Below are positions 47,563-56,947 of a DNA stretch of 64,000 bases, in pieces. Source of the stretch: Pseudomonas asiatica (lineage in GTDB: Bacteria; Pseudomonadota; Gammaproteobacteria; Pseudomonadales; Pseudomonadaceae); the NCBI RefSeq assembly GCF_040214835.1, contig NZ_CP157874.1, forward strand, positions 872,001 through 936,000, in the 5' to 3' direction. Every line of letters starts with the position of its first letter. Positions within the stretch are counted from its first letter, which is position 1. A model generated the notes under the pieces. That model did no database searches, had not been told where the DNA came from, and was given only the letters and a program-made list of their open reading frames with translations. The position numbers and the translations under genes are program-made.

Positions 47563-47787
47563 TCAGCTGTCGGCATTGGCATCGACAGAAACCTTGGAAG
47601 CTGTCTGGTTTGCGTCTTTGGCGGCGTCGGCCTGCTGTGCGGCTACGGCTTCGCGGGCCTCTTGGTGGACCGCGGCGAACTCAGCATTACGGGTGACGAA
47701 AGCATTGGATTCTTCGGCCATGGCCAGGGGCGACAACAACAGGGAAGACAGGACGAAGACGCTGGCAATACCCATACTGTTGGACAT
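47563..47787 (-). CDS. Small secreted Ala/Asp-rich protein
   Basis: I do not recognise a family. The 74-residue product has a clear signal peptide (SVFVLSSLLLSPLAMA-EE, cleaved near residue 24). The mature part is about 50 residues, helical, rich in Ala, Asp and Gln (HQEAREAVAAQQADAAKDA), without cysteines. AAGGTAG precedes the ATG and a terminator follows, so it is a proper monocistronic gene. It may be a small periplasmic stress or metal-related protein, but this is a guess. Confidence 0.75.
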   Translation of the reverse strand: MSNSMGIASVFVLSSLLLSPLAMAEESNAFVTRNAEFAAVHQEAREAVAAQQADAAKDANQTASKVSVDANADS

Positions 47788-47964
47788 TTGAAACTACCTT
47801 CTTGCGGTGCAAGTGCTAATGAGGACGGGGGTAAAGTTAGTCCTTTCAATGCACTTGAAACAGAGCGAAGCGCGATAAGCACTGTTGCGTAAAAGGTAAC
47901 TATCGCAGGAAAAGCAATTGGACTTTCGCCGCAAACCCCCAGCCTAGAGCACTTCCACGGCCCT

Positions 47965-48080
47965 TTGTAGGAGCGGCCTTGTGTCGCGATGGGGCGCGAA
48001 GCGGCCCCAGGTTTTGTGCCACAGCAACAATTGCCGGGGGCTGCTACGCAGCCCTTTCGCGACACAAGGCCGCTCCTACA
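47965..48080. repeat. REP pair that provides the stop codon of the sensor kinase
   Basis: Inverted units of the GGCC-TTGTGTCGC type with GGGGCGC and GGGGGCTGC arms. The TAG of the kinase (48076-48078 minus) lies in the terminal CTCCTACAG of the element. Confidence 0.88.
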
Positions 48081-49479
48081 GAGACCGCACAGGCCTCAGA
48101 ACTGGCAATTGGATGCCGAATGTATTGAACCCAGCGGCACTACGCACGAACACCTCCCCACCATGCATAAGCGCAATCGCCTTGACGATCGCCAACCCCA
48201 ACCCATGGTTACCCCCACCACTGTTGCTACGTGCCGCATCCACCCGGTAGAAGCGTTCGAACAGCAACGGCAGGTGCTCATCGTCGATCGCCGGCCCCGG
48301 GTTGCTCACGGCGATGCTGACCTGCTGCGGCCCGGCATCGATCTGCACCTTGATCACCTGGTGCGGTGCGGTGTGCTGCACGGCGTTGTTCAGCAGGTTG
48401 ATCAGCGCCCGGCGCAGCTGGGCCTTTTCGATGGGCGCCCGGGCATCGCCGCTCACGCTCACGCTGACCTGCGCGTCTTCGAGAATGTAGTCCAGGTAAT
48501 CGAGGGTGGTCGCCACTTCCTCGGCCAGCGAGGCCTGGGTCAGGGCCGTGGCCTTGCTGCCCTGGTCGGCACTGGCCAGGAACAGCATGTCGTTGATGAT
48601 GCTGCGCAGGCGCTCCAGTTCCTCAAGGTTCGATTGCAGCACTTCGAAGTAATGCTCGGCGCTGCGCCCGCGGGTCAGCGCCACCTGGGTCTGGCCGATC
48701 AGGTTGGTCAGCGGCGAGCGCAGTTCGTGGGCGACGTCGGCATTGAACGCCTCCAGCCGCGAGTAGGCCTGGCTTACCCGGTCGAGCGCAGCATTGAAGG
48801 CGCCGGCGAACTGCGCCAGTTCCGGGGCCAGGGCGTGGGTCTGCAGGCGCCCGTCCAGGCGCGGAGGGGCCAGGGCCTGGGCCTCAACGGACAATGCCAG
48901 CAGCGGGCGCAGGCCGATACGCGCCACCCAGTAGCCCAGCAGCGAGGCCAGCAGCACGCCGAGCACCGCCAGCCCGACAATCGCCACCAGCAGGCTGTGC
49001 TGCGCCTGCCAGAATGTTTCGGTGTCGATGCCGATCAGAAAGCGCAGCGGCGGCCGCTCGCCCAGGGCCGGCAGTTCGCTGACCAGCACCTTGTAAGGGT
49101 AGGGCCGGTCGGGCAGGCGCAGGTCGCGCATGCCCTGCGCGCCTTCGGCGAATGCGCGGACCAGCTCGCTGGGGTGGCCGTATTCGTAGGCCGGGTTGCT
49201 GCTGACCACCCAGAAGCGAATGCGCTTGTCCTCTTCACTGAGCAGGTTGAGCTTGTTGTTGATCTTGACCCAGTGCTCCGGTGTGCCGAAGCGGTTGAGG
49301 GTGGACTCGAGCACGCTGAAGCGCGCATCCAGCTCGGCCTGCGGCAGCAGGTCGAGGCTGCGGTCGACCTGGCGGTACAGCGCCGAGCCGATCAGCAAAA
49401 ACACGCCCAGCGCCACCAGGATGAACAGCGCCGACAGGCGCAGTGCGATGGAATTACCCCGCACGGTTTTCCAGGACAT
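48076..49479 (-). CDS. Two-component sensor histidine kinase (CusS/IrlS-like)
   Basis: The 467-residue kinase has two membrane helices (about 14-34 and 170-190) around a periplasmic sensor, a HAMP linker, an H-box with catalytic His (FNADVAHELRSPLTN near 240) and the HATPase domain (LLNNAVQHTA, GLGLAIV). The look is that of the heavy-metal/CusS-type kinase family. The gene overlaps the regulator by 26 bp and ends inside a REP element. It is the last gene of the pump operon. Confidence 0.87.
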   Translation of the reverse strand: MSWKTVRGNSIALRLSALFILVALGVFLLIGSALYRQVDRSLDLLPQAELDARFSVLESTLNRFGTPEHWVKINNKLNLLSEEDKRIRFWVVSSNPAYEYGHPSELVRAFAEGAQGMRDLRLPDRPYPYKVLVSELPALGERPPLRFLIGIDTETFWQAQHSLLVAIVGLAVLGVLLASLLGYWVARIGLRPLLALSVEAQALAPPRLDGRLQTHALAPELAQFAGAFNAALDRVSQAYSRLEAFNADVAHELRSPLTNLIGQTQVALTRGRSAEHYFEVLQSNLEELERLRSIINDMLFLASADQGSKATALTQASLAEEVATTLDYLDYILEDAQVSVSVSGDARAPIEKAQLRRALINLLNNAVQHTAPHQVIKVQIDAGPQQVSIAVSNPGPAIDDEHLPLLFERFYRVDAARSNSGGGNHGLGLAIVKAIALMHGGEVFVRSAAGFNTFGIQLPVLRPVRSL

Positions 49480-50128
49480 ATCCCATGCCTCGGATGGTGT
49501 GCAGCAACTTGTTGTCGAAAGGCCCGTCGAGCTTGGCGCGCAGGCGCTTGATCGCCACTTCGACGACGTTGGCGTCGCTGTCGAAATTGATGTCCCAGAC
49601 CAGTTCGGCAATCGCCGTCTTCGACAGGATTTCACCTTGTCGGCGGGCCAGCACGCTGAGCAGCGAGAACTCCTTGGCCGTCAGCTCCAGGCGTTGGCCG
49701 GCGCGCGTGGCCTTGCGCGCCATCAGGTCGATCCACAGGTCACCCACCTGCACCTGCAGCGGTTCATGGTTGCTGCTACGGCGGGTCAGGGCTTGCAGGC
49801 GGGCGACCAGTTCGAGGAAGGAAAACGGCTTGCCCAGATAGTCGTCGGCACCCTCGCGCAGGCCATGGATACGGTCTTCGACCCGTTCACGGGCGGTCAG
49901 CATGATGACCGGTGTCTGCTTTCGCGCGCGCAGGGCGCGCAGCACGCCATACCCGTCCAGGCCAGGCAGCATCACGTCCAGCACGATCACCGCGTAGTCA
50001 CCTTCCAGGGCCAGGTGCAGGCCATCGATGCCGTCCCGCGCCAGGTCGACGGTAAACCCCTGCTCGCTGAGGCCGCGATGCAGGTAGTCGGCGGTTTTTT
50101 CTTCGTCTTCGATGATCAGCACACGCAT
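49454..50128 (-). CDS. OmpR-family response regulator (CusR/IrlR-like)
   Basis: The 224-residue regulator has a receiver (acidic pair E7/D8, phospho-acceptor Asp51 in VLDVMLPG, Lys in YLGKPF) and a winged-helix DNA-binding domain (LTAKEFSLLSVLARRQGEIL, DSDANVVEVAIKRLRAKLD). It starts 9 nt after the RND gene stop and overlaps the kinase gene by 26 bp. The signal is unknown; metal or envelope stress is typical of relatives. Confidence 0.9.
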   Translation of the reverse strand: MRVLIIEDEEKTADYLHRGLSEQGFTVDLARDGIDGLHLALEGDYAVIVLDVMLPGLDGYGVLRALRARKQTPVIMLTARERVEDRIHGLREGADDYLGKPFSFLELVARLQALTRRSSNHEPLQVQVGDLWIDLMARKATRAGQRLELTAKEFSLLSVLARRQGEILSKTAIAELVWDINFDSDANVVEVAIKRLRAKLDGPFDNKLLHTIRGMGYVLENRAG

Positions 50129-50137
50129 GGTCTTGTC

Positions 50138-53100
50138 CTAACTGGCACTGGGCGCCGCCGCACGGGCGGCCTGGCGGCGGTGGAACAGGCGCTCCAGGGC
50201 CAAGTATATGACCGGGGTAGTAAACAGCGTCAGCGCCTGGCTCACCAGCAGGCCACCAACCACGGCGATGCCCAGTGGCTGGCGCAGTTCGGAACCGGTG
50301 CCGAAGCCGAACATCAGCGGCACCGCGCCGAGCAAGGCGGCCAGGGTGGTCATGATGATCGGCCGGAAGCGCGTCAGGCAGGCCTGGTGGATCGCCTGCT
50401 CCGGGGTCAGGCCCTGGCGGCGTTGGGCTTCGAGGGCGAAGTCGATCAGCAGGATGCCGTTTTTCTTGACGATACCGATCAGCAGCACCACACCGATCAG
50501 CCCCATGATGCTGAAGTCCTGGCCCATGCCCCACAGCAGGATCAGTGCGCCGAGGCCGGCCGAGGGCAGGGTGGAGATGATCGTCAGCGGGTGGACGAAG
50601 CTTTCGTACAGCACGCCGAGGATGATGTACACCGCCACCAGCGCAGCCAGGATCAGCCACGGCTGGCTCGACAGCGAGCTCTGGAAGGCCTGGGCCGCGC
50701 CCTGGAAGGCGCCGCTGATGGAGTCGGGCATGCCCAGCTCGCGCTGGGTGCGCTCGAGGATGGTCACCGCATCGCCCAGGGCCACGCCCGGGGCCAGGTT
50801 GAAGGACAGGTTGGCTGCCGGGAACAGGCCATCGTGGCTGATCGACAGCGGCCCGGTGCTGGGCGGCGCCACATGGGCCACCGCCGACAGCGGCACCATC
50901 TCGTTGGTCAGCGGCGAGCGCAGGTAGAAGTAGTTGAGGCTTTCGGCCTTGCCGCGCTGGCGGGCATCCAGTTCGAGGATCACCTTGTACTGGTTGGTCT
51001 CGGTCTGGAATTCACTGATCTGCCGCTGGCCGAAGGCGTCGTACAACGCCTGGTCGACGTCGGTGGTGGTCAGGCCGAAACGTGCCGCGGCCTGGCGGTC
51101 GATATCGATGCGGGTGACGCTGGCGCCCAGTTGCAGGTCGTTGGACAGGTCGCGGAACGCCGGGTTTTCCCGCAGGCGCTCGGTCAGGCGTTGGGTCCAC
51201 AGGTTCAGTGCCATGCCGTCGTTACTCTTGAGCACGTACTGGTACTGGGTGCGCGACGGGCCGGAGCTCAGGTTGATGTCCTGGCCGGCACGCATGTACA
51301 GGACGATGCCTGGTACCTGGGCCAGCTTGGGCCGCAGCCGGTCGATCAGTTCGCTGGCCGATACATCGCGTTCGCCACGCGGCTTGAGGGCGATCCAGAA
51401 GCGGCCGTTGGCGATGGTCTGGTTGCTGCCGGTGACGCCCACCGAGTGGGAGAACGCGCGCACCGCCGGGTCGGCCTCGATGATTTTGGCCAGCGCCTGG
51501 TGCTTCTCGATCATCGACGGGTACGACACATCCGCCGCCGCCTCGCTGGTGCCGAGGATGAAACCGGTATCCTGCAGCGGGAAAAAGCCCTTTGGGATGC
51601 CCACGTAACCGGCCACCGCCAGGGCCAGGGTCAGGCCGAACATGCCGAGGGTCAGGCGCTGGTGGGCGAGGGCGCGGTCCAGGCCCTTTTCGTACCACCT
51701 GACCAGCCGATCGCCGAAGCCGCCCTTGTGCTCTCCGGGCGGGCGGCGCATGAACAGTGCGCACAGGGTTGGCGCCAGGGTCAGCGAAACCACCACCGAA
51801 ATCAGGATGGTGGCGGTGGCGGTAAGGGCGAACTCCTTGAACAGCCGGCCGACCACGCCGCCCATGAACAGCAGCGGGATGAACGCGGCGATCAGCGAGA
51901 AACTGATCGACACCACGGTGAAGCCGATTTCCCCGGCGCCCTTGAGCGCTGCCGTGCGGCTGTCGTCGCCGGCCTCCAGGTGGCGGTGGATGTTCTCCAC
52001 CACGACGATGGCATCGTCGACCACGAAGCCCACCGAGATGACGATGGCCACCAGGGTCAGGTTGTTCAGGCTGAAGCCGAAGATGTACATCAGCGCGCAA
52101 CTGGCGATCAGCGATACGCCGAGCACGCTGGACACCACCATGGTCGCCGACCACTGGCGCAGGAACAGCGCCATCACCCCGATCACCAGGGCCACGGCGA
52201 TCATCAGGGTCAGCTCCACTTCATGCAGCGAGGCACGGATGGTCTGGGTGCGGTCCTGCAGCACCGACACTTCGACCGAGGCTGGCAGCATCTCCTGCAG
52301 CTTGGGCAGGGCAGCCAGTACCCGGTCCACGGTATCGACGATGTTGGCGCCAGGCTGGCGGAAAATCACCAGGTTCAGCCCGGGCTGGTCGCCGGACCAG
52401 GCTTTGACATAGGCGTTCTCGGCGCCATTGATCACCTTGGCCACGTCCTTCAGGTGCACCGGTGCACCGTCACGGTAGGAGACGATCAGCTGGGCGTAGT
52501 CGTCGGGGTGGAACAACTGGTCGTTGGCGGCGATGGTCGACACGCTGTGTTCGCCGTACAGCGCGCCCTTGGCCAGGTTCAGGCTGGTCTGCTGGATGGC
52601 CTGGCGCAGGTCGGCCAGGGTCAGGCCGATGGCGGCCAGTTTCTCGGGTTGCGCCTGCACGCGGATCGCCGGGCGCAGTTGCCCGGTGATGTTGATCAGG
52701 CCGACCCCGTCGATCTGGCTCAGCTGGCGCGCGAGCAGGGTTTCGGCGTAGTCGCTGAGGTCGTTGCCAGGCATCTGGCTGGAGCTGACCGTCAGCACCA
52801 GCACCGGGCTGTCGGCCGGGTTGACCTTGCGCCAGGTCGGCGGGTTGGGCAGGTCTTGCGGCAAGCGCGCGGTGGCGGTGTTGATGGCCGCCTGCACTTC
52901 CTGGGCGGCGGTGTCGATGTTCTTGTCGAGCGTGAATTGCAGGATCAGGTTGGTCGAGCCCAGTGCGCTGCTGCTGGTCATCTGGGTCATGCCGGGGATG
53001 GCGCTGAACTGCACTTCCAGCGGCGTGGCCACTGACGAGGCCATGGTTTCCGGGCTGGCGCCGGGCAGCTGCGCGGTGACCTGGATGGTCGGGAAGTCGG

Positions 53101-53230
53101 CTTCCGGCAGTGGTGCCACCGGCAGGCGCGGGAAGGCGATGGCCCCCAGCAGCACCAGGGCGAAGGTCAGCAGCAGGGTGGCGATGGGGTGGTCGATGCA
53201 CCAGGCCGAAACACCGTTGCGCGTGTTCAT
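50138..53230 (-). CDS. RND efflux permease (MdtC/MuxC-like)
   Basis: The 1030-residue inner-membrane pump uses proton flux to export drugs. It has 12 helices with two large periplasmic loops, the RND signature VAIVISVGFVVDDAIVVVENI with the proton-relay acidic pair (about residues 403-410), and LFKEFALTATATILISVVVSL. It resembles the MdtB/MdtC class more than AcrB. It starts at the end of the adaptor gene (ATGA overlap). No outer-membrane channel is encoded in the operon, so it must borrow one from elsewhere. Confidence 0.92.
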   Translation of the reverse strand: MNTRNGVSAWCIDHPIATLLLTFALVLLGAIAFPRLPVAPLPEADFPTIQVTAQLPGASPETMASSVATPLEVQFSAIPGMTQMTSSSALGSTNLILQFTLDKNIDTAAQEVQAAINTATARLPQDLPNPPTWRKVNPADSPVLVLTVSSSQMPGNDLSDYAETLLARQLSQIDGVGLINITGQLRPAIRVQAQPEKLAAIGLTLADLRQAIQQTSLNLAKGALYGEHSVSTIAANDQLFHPDDYAQLIVSYRDGAPVHLKDVAKVINGAENAYVKAWSGDQPGLNLVIFRQPGANIVDTVDRVLAALPKLQEMLPASVEVSVLQDRTQTIRASLHEVELTLMIAVALVIGVMALFLRQWSATMVVSSVLGVSLIASCALMYIFGFSLNNLTLVAIVISVGFVVDDAIVVVENIHRHLEAGDDSRTAALKGAGEIGFTVVSISFSLIAAFIPLLFMGGVVGRLFKEFALTATATILISVVVSLTLAPTLCALFMRRPPGEHKGGFGDRLVRWYEKGLDRALAHQRLTLGMFGLTLALAVAGYVGIPKGFFPLQDTGFILGTSEAAADVSYPSMIEKHQALAKIIEADPAVRAFSHSVGVTGSNQTIANGRFWIALKPRGERDVSASELIDRLRPKLAQVPGIVLYMRAGQDINLSSGPSRTQYQYVLKSNDGMALNLWTQRLTERLRENPAFRDLSNDLQLGASVTRIDIDRQAAARFGLTTTDVDQALYDAFGQRQISEFQTETNQYKVILELDARQRGKAESLNYFYLRSPLTNEMVPLSAVAHVAPPSTGPLSISHDGLFPAANLSFNLAPGVALGDAVTILERTQRELGMPDSISGAFQGAAQAFQSSLSSQPWLILAALVAVYIILGVLYESFVHPLTIISTLPSAGLGALILLWGMGQDFSIMGLIGVVLLIGIVKKNGILLIDFALEAQRRQGLTPEQAIHQACLTRFRPIIMTTLAALLGAVPLMFGFGTGSELRQPLGIAVVGGLLVSQALTLFTTPVIYLALERLFHRRQAARAAAPSAS

Positions 53231-54390
53231 GGCTGGCTCCGGCGGTCGGCCATTTCCGAGGGGGCGGGGGCGTCGGGGGCCACCTCGACCCGCGAACCGG
53301 GCTTGAGCCGCGACTGGCCATCGAGCACCAGGCGCTCGCCCGGCTTGACCCCGGCAATGATGTTCAGCCCGCTGTCCTGGTACAGCACCTTGACCGGCAC
53401 ACTGGTGACCTTGTCACCGTCCAGGCGGTAGACAAAGTGCCCGTCGACGCCGCGCTGTACCACAGGCGGCGGTACCACCAGGGCGTTTTCTTCCACGGCG
53501 GTGCGCAGGCGGATGGTGACCAGCTGGCCCGGCCACAGGCGGCCGTCCTTGTTGTCGAACTCGGCTTTTACCCGCACGGTGCCGGTGGTGGCGGAGATCT
53601 GGTTGTCGATCAGTGCCAGGTGGCCTTCGCCGAGCAGGCTGCGTTCGCCGTCGGCATCCATGTAGGCCTGCACCAGCGCCGGGGTGGGCGCCTTCAGCAG
53701 GCTTTGCAGGGTCGGCAGCATTTGCTGCGCCAGGGCGAATTCGACGGCGATCGGGTCGATCTGGGTGACGCTGAACAGGCTGCGGGTATCGCTGGTGCGC
53801 ACCAGGTTGCCGGGGTCGACGTTGCGAATACCTACCCGGCCGGTCACTGGCGAGCGGATCTGCGTGTACGACAGCTGCACCTCGGCATTGGCGATGGCCG
53901 CCTGGTTGCCCTTGACCGTGGCTTGCAGCCGGTTGACCAGGGCCTGCTGCTGGTCGAGGGTCTGCTTCGAAACGCCGTTGTCGGTACTCAGCAGGCGGTA
54001 GCGCTGCAGGTCGACGTTGGCTACCTGGATCTGTGCCTGGCTCTGGCCAAGTTCGGCACGGGCCTGGTCGAGGTTGGCGCGGATGGCGCGGTCGTCGAGG
54101 GTGGCCAGCAGGTCGCCTTCCTTCACCCACTGGCCTTCCTTGACCAGCACCTGGGTCAGTACCCCCTCCACTTGCGGGCGCACCTCGACGCTGTGCAGCG
54201 ACAGCACCGAGCCGATGGCGCTGGCATAGCGCGGCACGTTCTGCTGGACGACACTGACCACGCGCACCGGGATGGCGGTTTGTGCACGGGCGGCAGGTGC
54301 TGGCTGGCGCTGGCCGAACCAGATACCCGCTACCGCCAGGACCAGGAGTGCCAGGGCGGCGAGGATGACAGGGCGGGACGGACGTCGCAT
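53227..54390 (-). CDS. RND periplasmic adaptor (MdtA-like)
   Basis: The 387-residue membrane-fusion protein has an N-terminal membrane anchor (VILAALALLVLAVAGIWFG), lipoyl/barrel-sandwich hybrid halves around a coiled-coil hairpin (LDQARAELGQSQAQIQVANVDLQ), and a beta-barrel module (VTGRVGIRNVDPGNLVRTSD). It links the RND pump to an outer-membrane channel. Start 54390 was chosen for the anchor; GTG 54402 and TTG 54435 are possible. It is the first gene of the operon adaptor-pump-regulator-kinase. Confidence 0.88.
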   Translation of the reverse strand: MRRPSRPVILAALALLVLAVAGIWFGQRQPAPAARAQTAIPVRVVSVVQQNVPRYASAIGSVLSLHSVEVRPQVEGVLTQVLVKEGQWVKEGDLLATLDDRAIRANLDQARAELGQSQAQIQVANVDLQRYRLLSTDNGVSKQTLDQQQALVNRLQATVKGNQAAIANAEVQLSYTQIRSPVTGRVGIRNVDPGNLVRTSDTRSLFSVTQIDPIAVEFALAQQMLPTLQSLLKAPTPALVQAYMDADGERSLLGEGHLALIDNQISATTGTVRVKAEFDNKDGRLWPGQLVTIRLRTAVEENALVVPPPVVQRGVDGHFVYRLDGDKVTSVPVKVLYQDSGLNIIAGVKPGERLVLDGQSRLKPGSRVEVAPDAPAPSEMADRRSQP

Positions 54391-54574
54391 CGGTGCGGGC
54401 ACCTTGGCCAGAGGGGAATGGTTGTCTGTATTCAAGCTTATAGCCCCCGAACCGGGTCGGCAGCGTGACCGCTGGCTGACAGCGCTGTCAGTTTTGCCTG
54501 CACCGCAGGAGATCGCTCGCCTTTTTGCGCTGCGCTGTCGTGCAGAGAACTGATCAGCCGGGTGATCCGCGTAC

Positions 54575-54663
54575 CCTGTGGGAGCGGGTTTACCCGCGAA
54601 GAATCCAGCGCGGTACATGGCACCGGCTCCGCCGGTGTTCGCGGCTAAAGCCGCTCCCACAGG
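54575..54663. repeat. REP pair with mixed loop types
   Basis: The left unit has GGGTTTACCC and the right one GGCTTTAGCC. Between them is CACCGGCTCCGCCGGTG. It lies between the adaptor and YkgJ genes. Confidence 0.88.
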
Positions 54664-54717
54664 GATGGCGCCGGTTCATAGATCTGGAACAGGACAGTTG
54701 CCCCCGCCAAGGCATAG

Positions 54718-55452
54718 CTAGAAGCTGATGAAGGCGTAATACACCGGGGGCTCGTTGGTGGTGCGCAAACCATGTTCCTGCAAGCTCGCCACCAGCGCCG
54801 CGTCCTCCACATGCAGGGTCCACTGTGCCCGGCCAACCTCCGGTACCTGGGCCAGGGCCGCGCTGAACGTGCCCATGTCAGGCAAGTAGGCAGTAAACCC
54901 GTTGCCCTTGAGCGCGCTGGTGGTCATGCCCAGCGCCTGGCACACCGCCACCTTGGCGGCGATGTCATCGCGGTCGGCCTGGCGCGAGGCCTGCACCAGC
55001 TCCTCCAGCCCGGCATCGACCAGTTGCCTGCCGTGAATCAGCTCCGGCCCCTGTTGCCAGGCTTCCGGCGGGCAGTCCTTGCTGCCTGGTCGCAGCGGGA
55101 TATGCGGGTTGATTTCCACCGGGTAGATGCGACAGACCAGCGGCCGCTGGTCATAGATGGTGCACAGGTCGTTGTCGTCGAGGTTGCGGCAGCGCCCGGG
55201 GTTGAAGGCGGCAAAGGTCACCGATACTCGTGCCTCGCCGTCGCCACAGGGCACGGGATGGGACCGACGCAGCACATGATCACGCTGTTCTACCGGCATG
55301 CCAGGGCCGTCTGCCACGAAGGCTTCGATCAGCACCACCACCTGGCCACCGTCGTCCGCCCAGCGGCGCGCTTCCTCCAGGGTCAAGGGCACGTGGTGGC
55401 CGGTACAGCACTTGCCGCAGCCGGTACAGGCGAAACGCAGGCTGTCGGTCAC
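54718..55452 (-). CDS. YkgJ-family cysteine-cluster protein
   Basis: The 244-residue protein has the YkgJ/UPF0153 cysteine cluster FACTGCGKCCTGH and the second block CTIYDQRPLVCRIYP, likely binding a zinc or Fe-S site. No membrane or export signal is visible. The GTG start (55452) overlaps the stop of the small secreted-protein gene by 3 bases, so the two are translationally coupled. Function unknown. Confidence 0.85.
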   Translation of the reverse strand: MTDSLRFACTGCGKCCTGHHVPLTLEEARRWADDGGQVVVLIEAFVADGPGMPVEQRDHVLRRSHPVPCGDGEARVSVTFAAFNPGRCRNLDDNDLCTIYDQRPLVCRIYPVEINPHIPLRPGSKDCPPEAWQQGPELIHGRQLVDAGLEELVQASRQADRDDIAAKVAVCQALGMTTSALKGNGFTAYLPDMGTFSAALAQVPEVGRAQWTLHVEDAALVASLQEHGLRTTNEPPVYYAFISF

Positions 55453-55760
55453 TTGGCTTCCGGGCTCCACTCGCTGACGAAGGCGCGCTGGTGCTGGCGG
55501 TCGTACAGGCAAAGTTCGGTGCCGGTGCGCTGCTGCATGTGCTTCTGGGGGTAGACGCCTTCGATCAGCAGGGCGCTCATGCCGACCTGGTCATCGAACT
55601 CGGCGGGCTTGCTGCGGGCGTGGGCATCCTTGAACTGGCTGGCGGCCAGGCAGGCCTTGAGCATCTGCTGGCGCTGCTCGTTCCAGGCCTGGCTGCTGGA
55701 GGCCTGGGCGATACCGCTGAAGAGAGCGCAACTGATCAGGATAGAGCTGAGAAACTTCAT
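55449..55760 (-). CDS. Small secreted protein coupled to the YkgJ gene
   Basis: The 103-residue product starts with a signal peptide (MKFLSSILISCALFSGIAQA, cleavage near residue 20). The mature part has two cysteines (KACLAAS and ELCLYDR), probably one disulfide in the periplasm. I do not recognise a family. The ATG at 55760 was chosen over one five codons upstream because it starts the signal peptide. It is co-transcribed with the YkgJ gene, overlapping it at GTGA. Confidence 0.72.
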   Translation of the reverse strand: MKFLSSILISCALFSGIAQASSSQAWNEQRQQMLKACLAASQFKDAHARSKPAEFDDQVGMSALLIEGVYPQKHMQQRTGTELCLYDRQHQRAFVSEWSPEAK

Positions 55761-55848
55761 ACGCGATTCCGGCAAGTTACTTGCGAGGGGCGCGAATTAT
55801 GCCCGACTCGACCCCGGCGGCAAGCCGGGGAGTTTGTCTCCGAATATA

Positions 55849-56748
55849 TCAGCGCTCGGCGAACACCACGGCGCGCGCCGCCACCACCAGACAATCGGTC
55901 AGCTCCGGCGAAGAGAACTTGGTGAGGATGGCATTGGCCCCGGCCTGGGTCGCCTTTTCGCTGCTCATGGCGCTGTCCAGCGAGGTGTGCAGCAATATGT
56001 ACAGGTGCTGGAAATCGGGGGTTTCGCGCAGGGTGCGAGTGAAGGCGTAGCCGTCCATTTCGCTCATTTCGATGTCGGAGACGATCACGTTGATTTCCTG
56101 CGCGGTGCCCTGCAGTTCAAGCAACACGTTGATGGCGTCCTTGGCGCTGCGCGCGGTGTGGCATTCGATGCCGAGGTTGCGCAGGGTGTGCACCGACTGC
56201 TGCAGGGCCACCTGGCTGTCGTCCACCACCAGGATGTTGGCGGCGGCCAGCAGGCTGGCGTCTTCCTCGCTCAAGGTGCCGTGAGGCGCCTCCGGCACCG
56301 GCGGGGCGATGGCATGGATGACTTTTTCGATGTCCAGCACCTGCACCAGGGTGTTGTCGACCCGGGTCACGCCGGTGATGAACGAGCGGCTGCCCGAGCC
56401 GTAGGGTGGTGGTTTGATGTCGGTGCTCAGGCAATGCACGATGCGGCTGACCGCCTGCACATGCAGACCCTGGCGCGAGCGGCTGATCTCGGTGACGATC
56501 AGGCAGCCGCCGTCCGGGTCGGCCAGCGGCCGTTCGCCGATGGCGCGGGACAGGTCGATGACCGACAGCGGATTGCCGCGCAGGGTCGCCACGCCTTTCA
56601 CGTGGGGGTGCGATTCGGGCAGCTTGGTCAGCGGCGGGCAGGGAATTATCTCGCTGACCTTGAGCAGGTTGATTGCCATCAACTTGCCGCTGCGCAGGGT
56701 GAACAGCAGCAGGGACAGCGAATCCGCGCGGGCATTTTGCGTGGCCAT
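55849..56748 (-). CDS. cheV: Chemotaxis coupling protein CheV
   Basis: The 299-residue CheW-receiver hybrid couples chemoreceptors to the kinase CheA and adapts by phosphorylation. The N-terminal CheW domain (LRSGKLMAINLLKVSEIIPCPP; LRGNPLSVIDLSRAI) is followed by a receiver with acidic pair VVDDSQ, phospho-acceptor Asp in IVSDIEMSEMDG and Lys in ILTKFS. AAGGTC precedes the ATG. It is a single gene with no other che genes near. Confidence 0.92.
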   Translation of the reverse strand: MATQNARADSLSLLLFTLRSGKLMAINLLKVSEIIPCPPLTKLPESHPHVKGVATLRGNPLSVIDLSRAIGERPLADPDGGCLIVTEISRSRQGLHVQAVSRIVHCLSTDIKPPPYGSGSRSFITGVTRVDNTLVQVLDIEKVIHAIAPPVPEAPHGTLSEEDASLLAAANILVVDDSQVALQQSVHTLRNLGIECHTARSAKDAINVLLELQGTAQEINVIVSDIEMSEMDGYAFTRTLRETPDFQHLYILLHTSLDSAMSSEKATQAGANAILTKFSSPELTDCLVVAARAVVFAER

Positions 56749-56841
56749 GGTGACCTTCGTGGGGAACAGGGGATAACCGGTTATCGGCCTGTTCGGACTT
56801 GGCTTTAGTCATTTTGCACCGAGCCAAGGAATGCTCTGGAC

Positions 56842-56929
56842 CCTGTGGGAGCGGCTTTAGCCGCGAACACCGGCGCAGCCGGTGCCATGCACCGCGTTGG
56901 ATTCTTCGCGGCTAAAGCCGCTCCCACAT
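56842..56929. repeat. REP pair, CTTTAGCC type with inner CACCGGC hairpin
   Basis: Both units have the GGCTTTAGCC loop and an inner CACCGGCGCAGCCGGTG hairpin, between cheV and norR. Confidence 0.9.
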
Positions 56930-56947
56930 GTACCGCGCTGGTTTCAA

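Noticed and set aside
49196..53035. A 1279-codon open frame on the plus strand across the kinase and RND genes.
   Set aside because: Antisense to well supported RND and two-component genes; composition is His/Gln-rich as in shadow frames.
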